In this document: positions 42,051 through 50,305 of the stretch, piece after piece
Position numbering within the stretch: the stretch's first letter is position 1
How the letters are laid out: each line of letters begins with the position of its first letter
Assembly: GCF_023195885.1 (NCBI RefSeq)
Contig: NZ_JALPKO010000001.1
Coordinates: forward strand, 406,031 to 470,030
Direction: 5' to 3'
From: Methylonatrum kenyense
Lineage (GTDB): Bacteria > Pseudomonadota > Gammaproteobacteria > Nitrococcales > Aquisalimonadaceae
Length of the DNA: 64,000 nt
Program-made: the position numbers and the translations under genes
Notes under the pieces: model-generated
Database searches by the model: none
Told to the model about the DNA's origin: nothing
The model's input: the letters and a program-made list of their open reading frames with translations, nothing else

Positions 42051-43778
42051 TTGCCTTCACGAGTCCTTGCCGGCTTTCTTTGCTGCCTGCTCCTGACCGC
42101 CTGCCGCTCCGCCGATATCGAACCCTGGCCACCCTCGCCGAACCAGACTCCCGATGAACAGCTCGCCGCTGACCACATGGTGGTGTCGGCCAACCCCCAC
42201 GCCAGCCGGATCGGCAGGGACATCCTGCGCCAGGGCGGCAATGCCGTGGACGCGGCGATCGCAATGCAGATCGCCCTGACTTTCGTCGAGCCACCGGAAA
42301 GCGGCATCGGCGGCGGGGCCTTCATGCTCTACCGCTCCGGCGATGGCGAGGTCCTGGGTGTCTACGACGGCCGCGAGACGGCACCCGCTGCGGCCACCGC
42401 GGACCGCTTCACGGTACTTGGCCGCCGGCAACCCCTGTGGGCGGTGATCCCCTCGGGCAAGGCGGTTGGCGTGCCGGGCACCGTGGCCCTGCTGCACGCA
42501 GCGCACCAGGATCATGGTGAACTGCCCTGGGCCGAATTGTTCGAGCCCACCATCGCGCTGGCGCGCGACGGCATCGAAATGCCGTTACGGTTGCAGGAAC
42601 AGGCGCAACGGGACGTGACCCTGCGCCTGTACGCGGACACCCGGCGCTATTTCCGCGGTCAGCTGCGCCAGGACCCGCCGCAACTGCGTAACGCCGAGCT
42701 GGCCGACACACTGCAACGGATCGCCGATGACGGGCCGGATGCCTTCTACCGCGGCCCGCTGGCCGAGGAAATCGTGGCGGCTGCCGGGGCGCGCTGGCCA
42801 GGTCGCGGTGACCTGACGACGGACGACCTGGCCGAGTACCAGGCGCTGGTGCGTGACGCCGTCTGTGCCGAATACCGGGGCTGGCGGCTTTGCGGCCCGC
42901 CCCCGCCCTCCTCCGGCGGAATCGCCGTACTGCAGATCCTGGGCATGCTGGAACATTTCGATCTGCCGTCTATGGGACCGGAATCCAGTGACGCGATCCA
43001 CCTGATCATCGAGGCCAGCCGCCTGGCTTTCGCCGACCGCTTTCGTTACGTCGGCGACCCCGATTTCGTGGACGTGCCAACCGCCGCACTGGTTGATCCG
43101 GACTATCTGCGGCAGCGCGCCGAATTGATTGACCCCGCCAAGGCCAAGGAACGCCCCCTCCCGGGTCTGCCCGGCGTGCGTCCGGAACTGCCGGACGTGC
43201 CCGATCCGTTGGACGAGGAGACCGCGGAAGACACCTCGCATTTCGCGGTGGTGGACAGCAAGGGCAATGTCGTGTCGATGACCAGTTCCATCGAGGCGCC
43301 GTTCGGCAGCCGCATCATGGTGGGCGGCTTTCTGCTCAACAATCAGCTCACCGACTTCACCTTCCAGGCGGTGCAGAACGGCGTCGAGGTCGCCAATGCA
43401 GTCGCCCCGGGAAAGCGGCCGCGCAGTTCCATGTCACCCTTCATCGTGCTGGACGAGGATGACCGGATCCGCCTGATCATCGGTTCCCGCGGCGGCAGCC
43501 GCATCATCGGTTACGTGGTCAAGGCCCTGATCGGCGTCCTGGACTGGGAGCTCTCGGTGCAGGAGGCCATCTCGTTGCCGAACATGGTCTACCGGGGCCG
43601 CGGGCTGGAACTGGAACAGGGCACGCCGCTGGAGGACGTGGCCCAGACCCTGCGGGCCCTCGGCCATGATGTCCGTGTCGTGCCGATGCGTAGCGGCATC
43701 CACGGCATTGAACGAACCAATGAGGGCTGGCGCGGCGGTGCTGACCCCAGGCTGGACGGCACTGCGATCGGCGATTGA
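42051..43778 (+). CDS. ggt: Gamma-glutamyltransferase, lipoprotein form
   Basis: A 575-residue self-cleaving Ntn hydrolase that breaks the gamma-glutamyl bond of glutathione. The signal peptide ends in lipobox LTAC (Cys near 18), so it is predicted to be membrane anchored rather than soluble periplasmic. Features seen are GGNAVDAAIAMQIALTFVEPPESGIGGGAF, the YDGRETAP substrate Arg, the autoprocessing Thr in AEDTSHFAVVDSKGN, and GSRIMVGGFLLNNQLTDF and GSRGGSRII in the small subunit. The start is TTG with GAGG seven bases upstream. A short GC hairpin (43805-43821) lies between it and the convergent msrA. Confidence 0.93.
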   Translation: MPSRVLAGFLCCLLLTACRSADIEPWPPSPNQTPDEQLAADHMVVSANPHASRIGRDILRQGGNAVDAAIAMQIALTFVEPPESGIGGGAFMLYRSGDGEVLGVYDGRETAPAAATADRFTVLGRRQPLWAVIPSGKAVGVPGTVALLHAAHQDHGELPWAELFEPTIALARDGIEMPLRLQEQAQRDVTLRLYADTRRYFRGQLRQDPPQLRNAELADTLQRIADDGPDAFYRGPLAEEIVAAAGARWPGRGDLTTDDLAEYQALVRDAVCAEYRGWRLCGPPPPSSGGIAVLQILGMLEHFDLPSMGPESSDAIHLIIEASRLAFADRFRYVGDPDFVDVPTAALVDPDYLRQRAELIDPAKAKERPLPGLPGVRPELPDVPDPLDEETAEDTSHFAVVDSKGNVVSMTSSIEAPFGSRIMVGGFLLNNQLTDFTFQAVQNGVEVANAVAPGKRPRSSMSPFIVLDEDDRIRLIIGSRGGSRIIGYVVKALIGVLDWELSVQEAISLPNMVYRGRGLELEQGTPLEDVAQTLRALGHDVRVVPMRSGIHGIERTNEGWRGGADPRLDGTAIGD

Positions 43779-43825
43779 ACCAGGTGAGCATGCGGTAACG
43801 CGGACGCGGCGTGATGCCGCGCCCT

Positions 43826-44440
43826 TCAACCGCCCGCCTCGTCCCCCCAGAGTTCGCGCAGGCGGCCGTCGCGACCGCAGGTGGCACGATAGAAGCGATA
43901 ACGTACGGGGTTCTCGCGGTAATAGTTCTGGTGATAGTCCTCCGCCGGGTAGAACGGGGCCGCCTCCAGGATTTCAGTGACCACCGGATCCTTGAAACGC
44001 TCGGCAATCCGCTCGCGGCTGGCCTCGGCCAACCGCCTTTCGTTCGCATCGGCGACGAATATCGCCGCCCGGTAGGAATCTCCGCGGTCACAGAACTGAC
44101 CACCATCATCCAGCGGATCGATATTGCGCCAGTACACGTCCAGCAGTCGCTGGTAGCTGACCTGTGATGGGTCGTAGGTGACCCGAACCACCTCGTAGTG
44201 CCCGGTATCGCCGCCGGTCACCTCTTCGTAGCTCGGGCTTTCCGTGTCACCACCGCTGTAGCCGGAGGTGGTGGACAGCACGCCCTCCACCGCATCGAAG
44301 GGCGGTTCCATGCACCAGAAGCAGCCGCCAGCGAATATCGCCTCGGCCTCCTCGTCCGGACGCTCATCGGCAAGCAGCGGTAAAGGGACCAGCCCGCCAA
44401 GGGCAAGAAGCCAGAGCAGCAAGACAGAACGAGGCAGCAT
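43826..44440 (-). CDS. msrA: Exported peptide-methionine (S)-S-oxide reductase
   Basis: A 204-residue MsrA with the catalytic motif GGCFWCMEPPFD and the substrate site GHYEVVRVTYDP; resolving Cys candidates are GGQFCDRG and YRATCGRDG. It reduces methionine-S-sulfoxide in proteins. An N-terminal signal peptide (MLPRSVLLLWLLALGGLVPLPLLA/DE) sends it to the periplasm, unlike E. coli MsrA. No msrB is nearby. A membrane protein gene ends 30 bases upstream on the same strand and may be co-transcribed. Confidence 0.92.
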   Translation of the reverse strand: MLPRSVLLLWLLALGGLVPLPLLADERPDEEAEAIFAGGCFWCMEPPFDAVEGVLSTTSGYSGGDTESPSYEEVTGGDTGHYEVVRVTYDPSQVSYQRLLDVYWRNIDPLDDGGQFCDRGDSYRAAIFVADANERRLAEASRERIAERFKDPVVTEILEAAPFYPAEDYHQNYYRENPVRYRFYRATCGRDGRLRELWGDEAGG

Positions 44441-44470
44441 GATTCGAACCCCCCAACGCCGGACCGCCGG

Positions 44471-45025
44471 TCACGGCCCCATGTCATCGGAGATCACGTC
44501 AATCAGACGCATCACCAATTCACCGACGAACAGTGACAGGAACAAGCCACCGAGGCACAGCGCCCACAGCAGCGCGGCGACTTCGGCGTTGCCACCGACA
44601 AGCACCCGTTTGGCCGCCAGCAAAAACACCACCCCGAGAACCAGGGTGCAGAGAATAACACTCAGGGCACCGAGCAGCCCCTTGCGCAACTCGCGCACAC
44701 GCGCTGCATCCAGAGTTTCATCGCGGGCCGCATGCTCCAGGCAAGCACGTCCGGTGGCGATCACGACCCGGCCCAGATACAGGCCGGCGAGCAACAATGC
44801 GATGGCACCAACCCAGGGCGTCAGCACCACACCCCACCGTTCCGGGGCCACGAACCACACCACGGGACTCAACACCAACAACAGGGGAATCAACCGTGGC
44901 ACCTTGCGATGCGCGCCGAGATGGTCACCAAACCGCTGTAGCAGCCAGATCTCTGCCCGGCTGAGACACATGGCGGGTGCCGGCAGGCTGCGCAGGGTGG
45001 CCGTGCGTTGCTCGGGCTGATTCAT
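44471..45025 (-). CDS. Uncharacterised membrane protein
   Basis: A 184-residue protein with about four hydrophobic helices: VPRLIPLLLVLSPVVWFV, LTPWVGAIALLLAGLYLG, LLGALSVILCTLVLGVVFLL and LLWALCLGGLFLSLFVGELV. A basic N-terminus and a short cytoplasmic loop with ARDETLDAARVRELRK are visible. No family is recognised. ATG 45025 has AAAGGAA about 10 bases upstream; a family B repeat remnant lies 18 bases further up. msrA follows. Confidence 0.65.
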   Translation of the reverse strand: MNQPEQRTATLRSLPAPAMCLSRAEIWLLQRFGDHLGAHRKVPRLIPLLLVLSPVVWFVAPERWGVVLTPWVGAIALLLAGLYLGRVVIATGRACLEHAARDETLDAARVRELRKGLLGALSVILCTLVLGVVFLLAAKRVLVGGNAEVAALLWALCLGGLFLSLFVGELVMRLIDVISDDMGP

Positions 45026-45042
45026 GGTGTGAGTGTTCCTTT

Positions 45043-45086
45043 CAGCGAAACGCTGATTCCAGCGCCCGAGACCGGTTCCGGTCATC
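45043..45086 (+). repeat. Family B element remnant
   Basis: gcgaaacgctgattccagcg then cccgagaccggttccggtca is a shortened left end of the element at 10508 with an internal deletion (the tattcccgcgtctg part is missing). Confidence 0.5.
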
Positions 45087-45201
45087 CCGAGGGATACGAC
45101 GCCCTGATGGCCGCGTCCGATGCGCGCTGCCATCGGTCCGATGTCCTGCCATCCGCCCTGGTCGGACAGCATGATCTCGCCCAAGGTTGCAATCCGGAAA
45201 C

Positions 45202-45228
45202 AAAAAACGGCGCCCGGGGCGCCGTTTT
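45202..45228 (-). terminator. Terminator of the SRPBCC gene
   Basis: An 11 bp stem AAAACGGCGCC/GGCGCCGTTTT with a 3-base loop; on the minus strand it is followed by TTTTTT (aaaaaa at 45202-45207 on plus). It lies 21 bases past the stop of 45249-45785. The symmetric A/T tracts could let it work in both directions. Confidence 0.85.
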
Positions 45229-45248
45229 GCATTTCGGTCGGTGTCGGC

Positions 45249-45785
45249 TCAGCTGCCGCCCTCGACCAGCTCCTTCAGGCCTGACAGGCCCTCCTCGTAG
45301 AGCGCGTTGATCGCCGCGTGGGCGGCCTCCTCGTTCAGGTGCTCGGGAGGATCATTCTGCTGTTCGGCACGGGTAAACGCAGCGCGCCATTCCACCGTGG
45401 AGGTGCCATCGCCGTTCTCGGTGACGGTGATCGTTCCGGTGTAGTTGCTCACCGGCAGAACATCGACATCGAACTCGGTGGCACGGTAGGCATAGGTCAT
45501 CCGCTCTTCGTCGTAACGGCGGATTTCCTGGACGATGGCGTCACCGCTCTCCAGCACCAGGGTGCGCACCGCTTCGTCGGTGCCGGCGCCCTCGATTTGT
45601 GTCTCGCTAACCCGCGGGTGCCAGTCCATGTTGCCGAAGTCACCCACGGCAGCCCACACCTTTTCCACCGAGGCGTTGATCTCGACGCTGGAATCCGCGC
45701 GCTGGCGCGTCGGACCATGTGCATCAACGGCACCGACAAAGAAAATCGCGGCCGCGGCTGCAGCCATTACTCCTCGCATCTTCAT
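45249..45785 (-). CDS. Exported SRPBCC (START-like) family protein
   Basis: A 178-residue protein with a signal peptide (MKMRGVMAAAAAAIFFVGAVDA/HG) and a polyketide-cyclase/SRPBCC domain: SSVEINASVEKVWAAVGDFG, WHPRVSETQIEGAG, VRTLVLESGDAIVQEIRRYD and STVEWRAAFTRAEQQN. These helix-grip folds hold hydrophobic ligands; a periplasmic ligand carrier is possible. Monocistronic with its own terminator, divergent from the ATP-grasp gene at 46144. Confidence 0.85.
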   Translation of the reverse strand: MKMRGVMAAAAAAIFFVGAVDAHGPTRQRADSSVEINASVEKVWAAVGDFGNMDWHPRVSETQIEGAGTDEAVRTLVLESGDAIVQEIRRYDEERMTYAYRATEFDVDVLPVSNYTGTITVTENGDGTSTVEWRAAFTRAEQQNDPPEHLNEEAAHAAINALYEEGLSGLKELVEGGS

Positions 45786-46143
45786 TCTTTTTCCACCCTC
45801 ACTATCGGAACGGTTTTCGAACGACGGGCAGGGAACTGTCGGGCAAGAACCACGACTGGCGTCCGCGATTTGCGGAGCCATGCCGCGGGCGCATCGAATA
45901 CCGCCTGCCGCCGTCCCTGGAGCGCCCGCGGGCGACGGGCAGTCGCCGACAGAACAGTCGCGGGGGAGGATGGAATCTAGCGACGGCGGCGAGCCAGTGT
46001 CAACTAAGGAACCGCGCTCCGAATCTTTCGCCCGAGGCCGGCAGGCAGCGTCCACGCCTGAGACATCGACGCCTGTTCTGTATAGTGAACGGGGTTCTGG
46101 CGGTCGATGGACCGCGAAACATTCCGCAACAGGAGGCTGGCAC
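45786..46143. other. Divergent promoter region, no gene supported
   Basis: These 358 bases separate the SRPBCC gene (leftward) from the ATP-grasp gene (rightward). A TATAGT sits at 46081-46086 within ttctgtatagtgaacgg, a candidate -10 element for the ATP-grasp transcript; no convincing -35 was found. The open frame that spans the stretch has no ribosome binding site before 46144. Confidence 0.45.
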
Positions 46144-47367
46144 ATGGAGAAAAACCCATCCAAGGGGTATGTCGCCCTGCTCGGCTGGAGCCTCAATGCC
46201 ATCGAAGCGGCGGAAACGTTCGACCGGCGCTATGTCGTGGTCGCGCCCGACTGGGCCGAGGACTACTGCAAGAAATACGACATTCCCTACATTCCGTGGG
46301 ACTACGAACGGTTGAACGATCGTTCCATGGAGATCGCGCAGACGCTGCAGGAGATGGGCGTCGACGTCGCGATCCCGCTGTTCGAGGAAACGGTGGAATG
46401 GGCCGGAGCGATCAACTCGGTGCTGATGGACAATCCGCGCCTGCTGGGTCAGTCCATGCTGATGCGCGACAAGTCGCTGATGAAGCGCCGCGCGCAGCTT
46501 GGCGGCATCCGAGTCGGCATCTTCGAGGAAGCGCACGATCGGGAAGACGTGATCCGGTTCCTCAAGCGGGTCAATCAGACGCTGCTGAAGCTGGACGGTG
46601 ACCCCAACGACCCGATTCACTTCAAGGCCTTCGACAAGGCGGGTTGCCTCGGCCACCGCGTCATTCGCACGCCCGACGACGTGGACGCGATTCCGGACGA
46701 TGAATTTCCGGCGTTGATGGAATCCCATCTGGATGGCTGGGAGTTCGCGGTCGAGGCCTGGATCCACAATGGCAAGATCCGGTTCCTGAACATCTCCGAG
46801 TACGTGACGCTGGGCTACTCGGTCTTCGTGCCCGCAAGCCCGGAGCTCGAGCGTTACAGGGATCTGATCGCCAAGCAGATCGAGAAGCTGATCCGGACCT
46901 TCGACATCGAATTCGGCTTTGTCCATCCCGAATACTTCGTCACCAGCGACGACGAGATGTATTTCGGTGAGGTCGCGTTCCGGCCGCCGGGCTTCAAGGT
47001 GTTCGAATTGCTCGAACGGGTCTATGGCTTCAATGCCTACCAGGCCATGATCCTGGTGTTCGATCCGAAGTCCACCGAGGAAGAGATCACCTCCTTCTTC
47101 CCGAAGGAGGTCGTCGATGCCAAGCGCCATGCCGGCTGCTTCGGTGTGTATCCACGGCGTCGGGTGGTCAGCAAGCTGGAAATCCCGGAGGAAACCGAGG
47201 ATCACCCCTACTTCGAGTCCCATGAATTGACGCCGCCGCTGGAAGAAACCGTGACCAAGCGGACCGCATTCGGCACGCACTGGGGCCTGGTCTATTTTGC
47301 GGGCGAGGATCCGCACCAGCTCCGGGACCTGCTCAAACGGCAGGAAGAGCTGGATTTCTATATCTAG
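46144..47367 (+). CDS. ATP-grasp ligase-like protein, first gene of an uncharacterised pair
   Basis: A 407-residue protein. The N-terminal Rossmann-like part (GYVALLGWSLNAIEAAETFD, YVVVAPDWAEDYCKKYDIPY) and central ATP-grasp core resemble carbamoyl-phosphate-synthase-like peptide ligases: MLMRDKSLMKRRAQLGG, HFKAFDKAGCLGHRVI (candidate ATP-binding Lys), MESHLDGWEFAVEAWIHNGK and FGEVAFRPPGF (metal-binding Glu). It most likely activates a carboxylate with ATP and joins it to an amine. The C-terminal 90 residues are an extra domain ending ELDFYI. AGGAGG lies seven bases before the ATG. The next gene starts 12 bases after its stop, so the two form an operon. Substrates unknown. Confidence 0.8.
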   Translation: MEKNPSKGYVALLGWSLNAIEAAETFDRRYVVVAPDWAEDYCKKYDIPYIPWDYERLNDRSMEIAQTLQEMGVDVAIPLFEETVEWAGAINSVLMDNPRLLGQSMLMRDKSLMKRRAQLGGIRVGIFEEAHDREDVIRFLKRVNQTLLKLDGDPNDPIHFKAFDKAGCLGHRVIRTPDDVDAIPDDEFPALMESHLDGWEFAVEAWIHNGKIRFLNISEYVTLGYSVFVPASPELERYRDLIAKQIEKLIRTFDIEFGFVHPEYFVTSDDEMYFGEVAFRPPGFKVFELLERVYGFNAYQAMILVFDPKSTEEEITSFFPKEVVDAKRHAGCFGVYPRRRVVSKLEIPEETEDHPYFESHELTPPLEETVTKRTAFGTHWGLVYFAGEDPHQLRDLLKRQEELDFYI

Positions 47368-47379
47368 GGCGGATGACCT

Positions 47380-49410
47380 GTGGATAACGAAACGCCCGCA
47401 CCGGACCCGGCGGACAACCGCCTGCCGGGTCTGTTACAGAAGTTTGACGAAGCAACGCGGACATTGGCGCAGGCGCCGGGTTTTGCCAAACCTGCCAAGC
47501 TGGCCCGGGTGCTGGATACGGCACGCCGCGTCATGCTGCAGCCGGGCGGATGCGCCGCCATCGAGGAGCGTTCCCAGGCGCTGGAGGAGGCGGGCCTCTA
47601 CCACGGCTCGGATTGGGCCACACCGCAGATCCTGGTGCCGTCGCTGACCACGCACTCACTGAAAAGCCCGGACATGACCACGGTGGTGATCGAGTCACTC
47701 AGCGAACTCCGCCTGCTGGCCGTGGCACGTGGCGACTACCTGCACCCGTTGATTTCGCAGGAACAGGCCCACCATTACCTGAGCCAGGTCCTGGCCATGA
47801 ATCTGGCCCTGTTGTTCACCGGACCATCGGAGGCCGAGCGGGAGACGCAGGGGCGACTGGCGAAGGTCCCACGGTTGCTGTTGCAGCATCTGGCCAGCCG
47901 GATCGGTTACGAACATGTGATAGACCGCCTGATCGAGGAAATCTGGCGAATCCTGCACCAGCGTCCGATCCAGGTGGACTCGGTCAAGCAGATGATCACC
48001 CAGATCGCGATCTGTCAGGTTGACCCGGATATCGATCTCGGTACCAGTGGCCAGGGCGCGGATCGGCTTGTCAGCAGCCTGTATGGGCCGACCCAAAGCT
48101 GTCGCGAGGATCCCGGGGTCGCGGTCTTTGCAGACCGGCTGCGCGCCATGGATTCGCAGGCCCTGCAACTGGAAGCAACCGGCTTCGCCCGGGCCATGCA
48201 CGATACCGGCCTGGTTTCTCCGTATCACGCGGTGCTGCTGCGCCACCTGATGGGGCAGGGTGACCATCTGATCGGGGAAGCCCTGGGCCTGTCCTCCACC
48301 GGACGTGACTGCCTGCTGTGCTACCGCGAACTGGTGAAGGACCTGATCCGGGAAGCGGTGCATCCGACCACACCGCAATCCGTTTACGGCCTGGCACTGA
48401 TGCTCGAACGCGGCATCCTGTACCAGCCTGCCGTGGCACCGAGTCTCTGGCGGCAGCTTGCACTGCCCCTATCTCCCTGTTCGCGCGATCGGCTGTTCAT
48501 GGCCTACGGCGACCTTGCCTCGCCGCGGGCATTACTGCTTGAAGGCGTCTTGTGCATGCTTGGTCAGCCGCTGGGCGTGGGCCAGGGCAACAACCCGACC
48601 TGTCAGTCTGCCCGCGCCCTGTCCATGTGGGCCTTCAATGACCCGGACTACCTGCTGCAGATGGTGGCCTGGGCGGCGCGGGATGATGAAATCATCATGC
48701 ATTTCGAGGGCCAGCCCATCTCCTCGCGAGAGAGCCTGAGTGGCGTCGCCGGGGAGTTGCCAATGGACCTGGATGCGGTCTCGTTGCTGGTGGTTCCGCA
48801 CCTGGACCGGATTTACGCTGAAATGGGACGGCGTTGTGTCGACCGCGGAGGCGATCCACACCGCTGGGTCAACCCGGAATTCCACGGCTGGTGGTCCGGC
48901 CGCGGCTTCCGGATCAATGTCGATGTGGGTACTGGCCTGCTGGTGGATCTGGAGGATTTCCTGCGCCATTTCTATGCCAGCTACCATCCGTATTACAACG
49001 GCAATCAGCCGTTGATCCACCCGCAGCCCGCCGGAATCGCGGTAACCGACAGCGCCGGACGTTTCATCGGCTGGCATGCCATCACGATACTTCGGGTCGC
49101 GCTGGACCCGGAGGACTGCATGCGGGTGTACTTTTTCAACCCGAACAACGACAGCGGCCAGGATTGGGGCGATGGTGTCACGGTCAGTACCGCTGGCAAC
49201 GGCGAACGCTTTGGCGAGGGCTCGCTGCCGTTCGAACAGTTCGCATCGCGGCTCTATATCTTCCACCATGACCCACTGGAACGCGGTGAACTGGCCGATG
49301 TAAGTGCCGAAGAGCTTGATCGGGTTATCGACCACATCCGGCGCAGTTGGGGCGCCGAACGCCTGCCTGAGAACCAGTTGCAGGCCGACCCGGGGCCCCA
49401 AAGGGGCTAG
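47380..49410 (+). CDS. Uncharacterised protein with papain-like catalytic arrangement
   Basis: A 676-residue protein of unknown family. The N-terminal 380 residues are largely helical. The C-terminal part has GQGNNPTCQSARAL (Q402, C408), IGWHAITILRVAL (H566) and VYFFNPNNDSGQDWG (N587). In papain the oxyanion Gln19 stands six residues before Cys25, then His and Asn follow in this order; the same six-residue spacing is seen here. This suggests a papain-like peptidase, amidase or transglutaminase (inference). The start is GTG 47380, preceded by GGGCGGAT. It is coupled to the ATP-grasp gene upstream, a ligase plus thiol-enzyme pair. No signal peptide or transmembrane helix is seen. Confidence 0.7.
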   Translation: MDNETPAPDPADNRLPGLLQKFDEATRTLAQAPGFAKPAKLARVLDTARRVMLQPGGCAAIEERSQALEEAGLYHGSDWATPQILVPSLTTHSLKSPDMTTVVIESLSELRLLAVARGDYLHPLISQEQAHHYLSQVLAMNLALLFTGPSEAERETQGRLAKVPRLLLQHLASRIGYEHVIDRLIEEIWRILHQRPIQVDSVKQMITQIAICQVDPDIDLGTSGQGADRLVSSLYGPTQSCREDPGVAVFADRLRAMDSQALQLEATGFARAMHDTGLVSPYHAVLLRHLMGQGDHLIGEALGLSSTGRDCLLCYRELVKDLIREAVHPTTPQSVYGLALMLERGILYQPAVAPSLWRQLALPLSPCSRDRLFMAYGDLASPRALLLEGVLCMLGQPLGVGQGNNPTCQSARALSMWAFNDPDYLLQMVAWAARDDEIIMHFEGQPISSRESLSGVAGELPMDLDAVSLLVVPHLDRIYAEMGRRCVDRGGDPHRWVNPEFHGWWSGRGFRINVDVGTGLLVDLEDFLRHFYASYHPYYNGNQPLIHPQPAGIAVTDSAGRFIGWHAITILRVALDPEDCMRVYFFNPNNDSGQDWGDGVTVSTAGNGERFGEGSLPFEQFASRLYIFHHDPLERGELADVSAEELDRVIDHIRRSWGAERLPENQLQADPGPQRG

Positions 49411-49558
49411 TGATCTGTTGTCGAGTCACCGCTTGTCGGCGGTTTTCCGACTCCTGGCGGCGCGTCCATGAGGAATGCGAACTGGTCCACGTCAGCCTTC
49501 GCTGGAACGCGTAGGCTGACGTCCTGGGATCGGGAAACCACAGAGAAACGACACGACC

Positions 49559-50029
49559 ATGGTTCGCAAACCGCACTTGACGACCAGCGCCTCGCAGGCA
49601 GCGAATCATGATTCATGTGCGCCGCCCTCCCCCCCCGCAGCCGCGACCCAGCGCCGTGCCTGTGATGCCGTTCTGCAGTCACTCGGGCTGTGTTGCGTGG
49701 TGTTTGACAACGATCTGCGGATCATACTTTCCTCACCAGCCTTCTGCGCACTGATCGGCAAGCCGGCCGACAGCCTCGCAGGCCAGTCACTCGACAAGCT
49801 GCTCGACCTGCCACCGGGGCCAGAACAACTGCAGGAAATCGAACGCGATCAGCGGCATGGACATGCCGTCTGGCGCCTCCGCACGCAGGGTCAACGGCTG
49901 CAGACCATGGACTGCGAGATCAGCCCCGCGGGCAGGGAACCCGGCTGGTTCATGGCGCGCTTGCGGTATCCGCAACCGCACGGAGGCATTCGGCGCCCCG
50001 AATGGCACCTGGTGCAGGTTCTCGATTAG
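49559..50029 (+). CDS. Small stand-alone PAS-like protein
   Basis: A 156-residue protein. A disordered Ser/Ala/Pro-rich start (residues 1-35) is followed by a PAS-like fold (about 36-125): AVLQSLGLCCVVFDNDLRII, LSSPAFCALIGKPADSLAGQ and SLDKLLDLPPG match the usual PAS N-cap and core, then AVWRLRTQGQRLQTMDCEIS. There is no output domain, so it would act by binding a partner or ligand. The ribosome binding site is weak (cagagaaacg), making the start uncertain. The gene lies alone between the papain-like gene and the sugar dehydrogenase. Confidence 0.55.
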   Translation: MVRKPHLTTSASQAANHDSCAPPSPPAAATQRRACDAVLQSLGLCCVVFDNDLRIILSSPAFCALIGKPADSLAGQSLDKLLDLPPGPEQLQEIERDQRHGHAVWRLRTQGQRLQTMDCEISPAGREPGWFMARLRYPQPHGGIRRPEWHLVQVLD

Positions 50030-50191
50030 CCGCACCGGGCTGCTTGCCCTGATGTCGAAAATCGGCAGGAAAACGAACCCGACAGCGCGACGCCCCTTGT
50101 ATCCCTCAGTCCCTGCCCTCAGGACTTTAGGGCCCGCGGATTTTTCCGGCAGCAGCACTCCGTGCAGGCCACCGGGAAAATCCTGCGTTAC

Positions 50192-50221
50192 TTGACAGTC
50201 TGACCAGTTTTCTAAACTGGT
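50192..50221 (+). promoter_or_regulatory. Sigma-70-like promoter overlapped by a palindromic operator
   Basis: TTGACA (50192-50197) is a perfect -35; TAAACT (50213-50218), 15 bases on, is a fair -10. A palindrome ACCAGTTTTCTAAACTGGT (50203-50221) covers the spacer and -10, a typical repressor position. It drives the sugar dehydrogenase gene 85 bases downstream. The regulator is unknown. Confidence 0.5.
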
Positions 50222-50305
50222 GGAGTGCCGGCGAGGGACAGCCGCGTCGGCATGCGTATGACCTGGCCTTTCGGCAACGATTCCCCTAACGCAAGGAGTG
50301 GCTCG

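Noticed and set aside
45535..46143. Upstream extension of the ATP-grasp frame into the SRPBCC gene
   Set aside because: Antiparallel to a supported gene; a strong AGGAGG ribosome binding site marks 46144.
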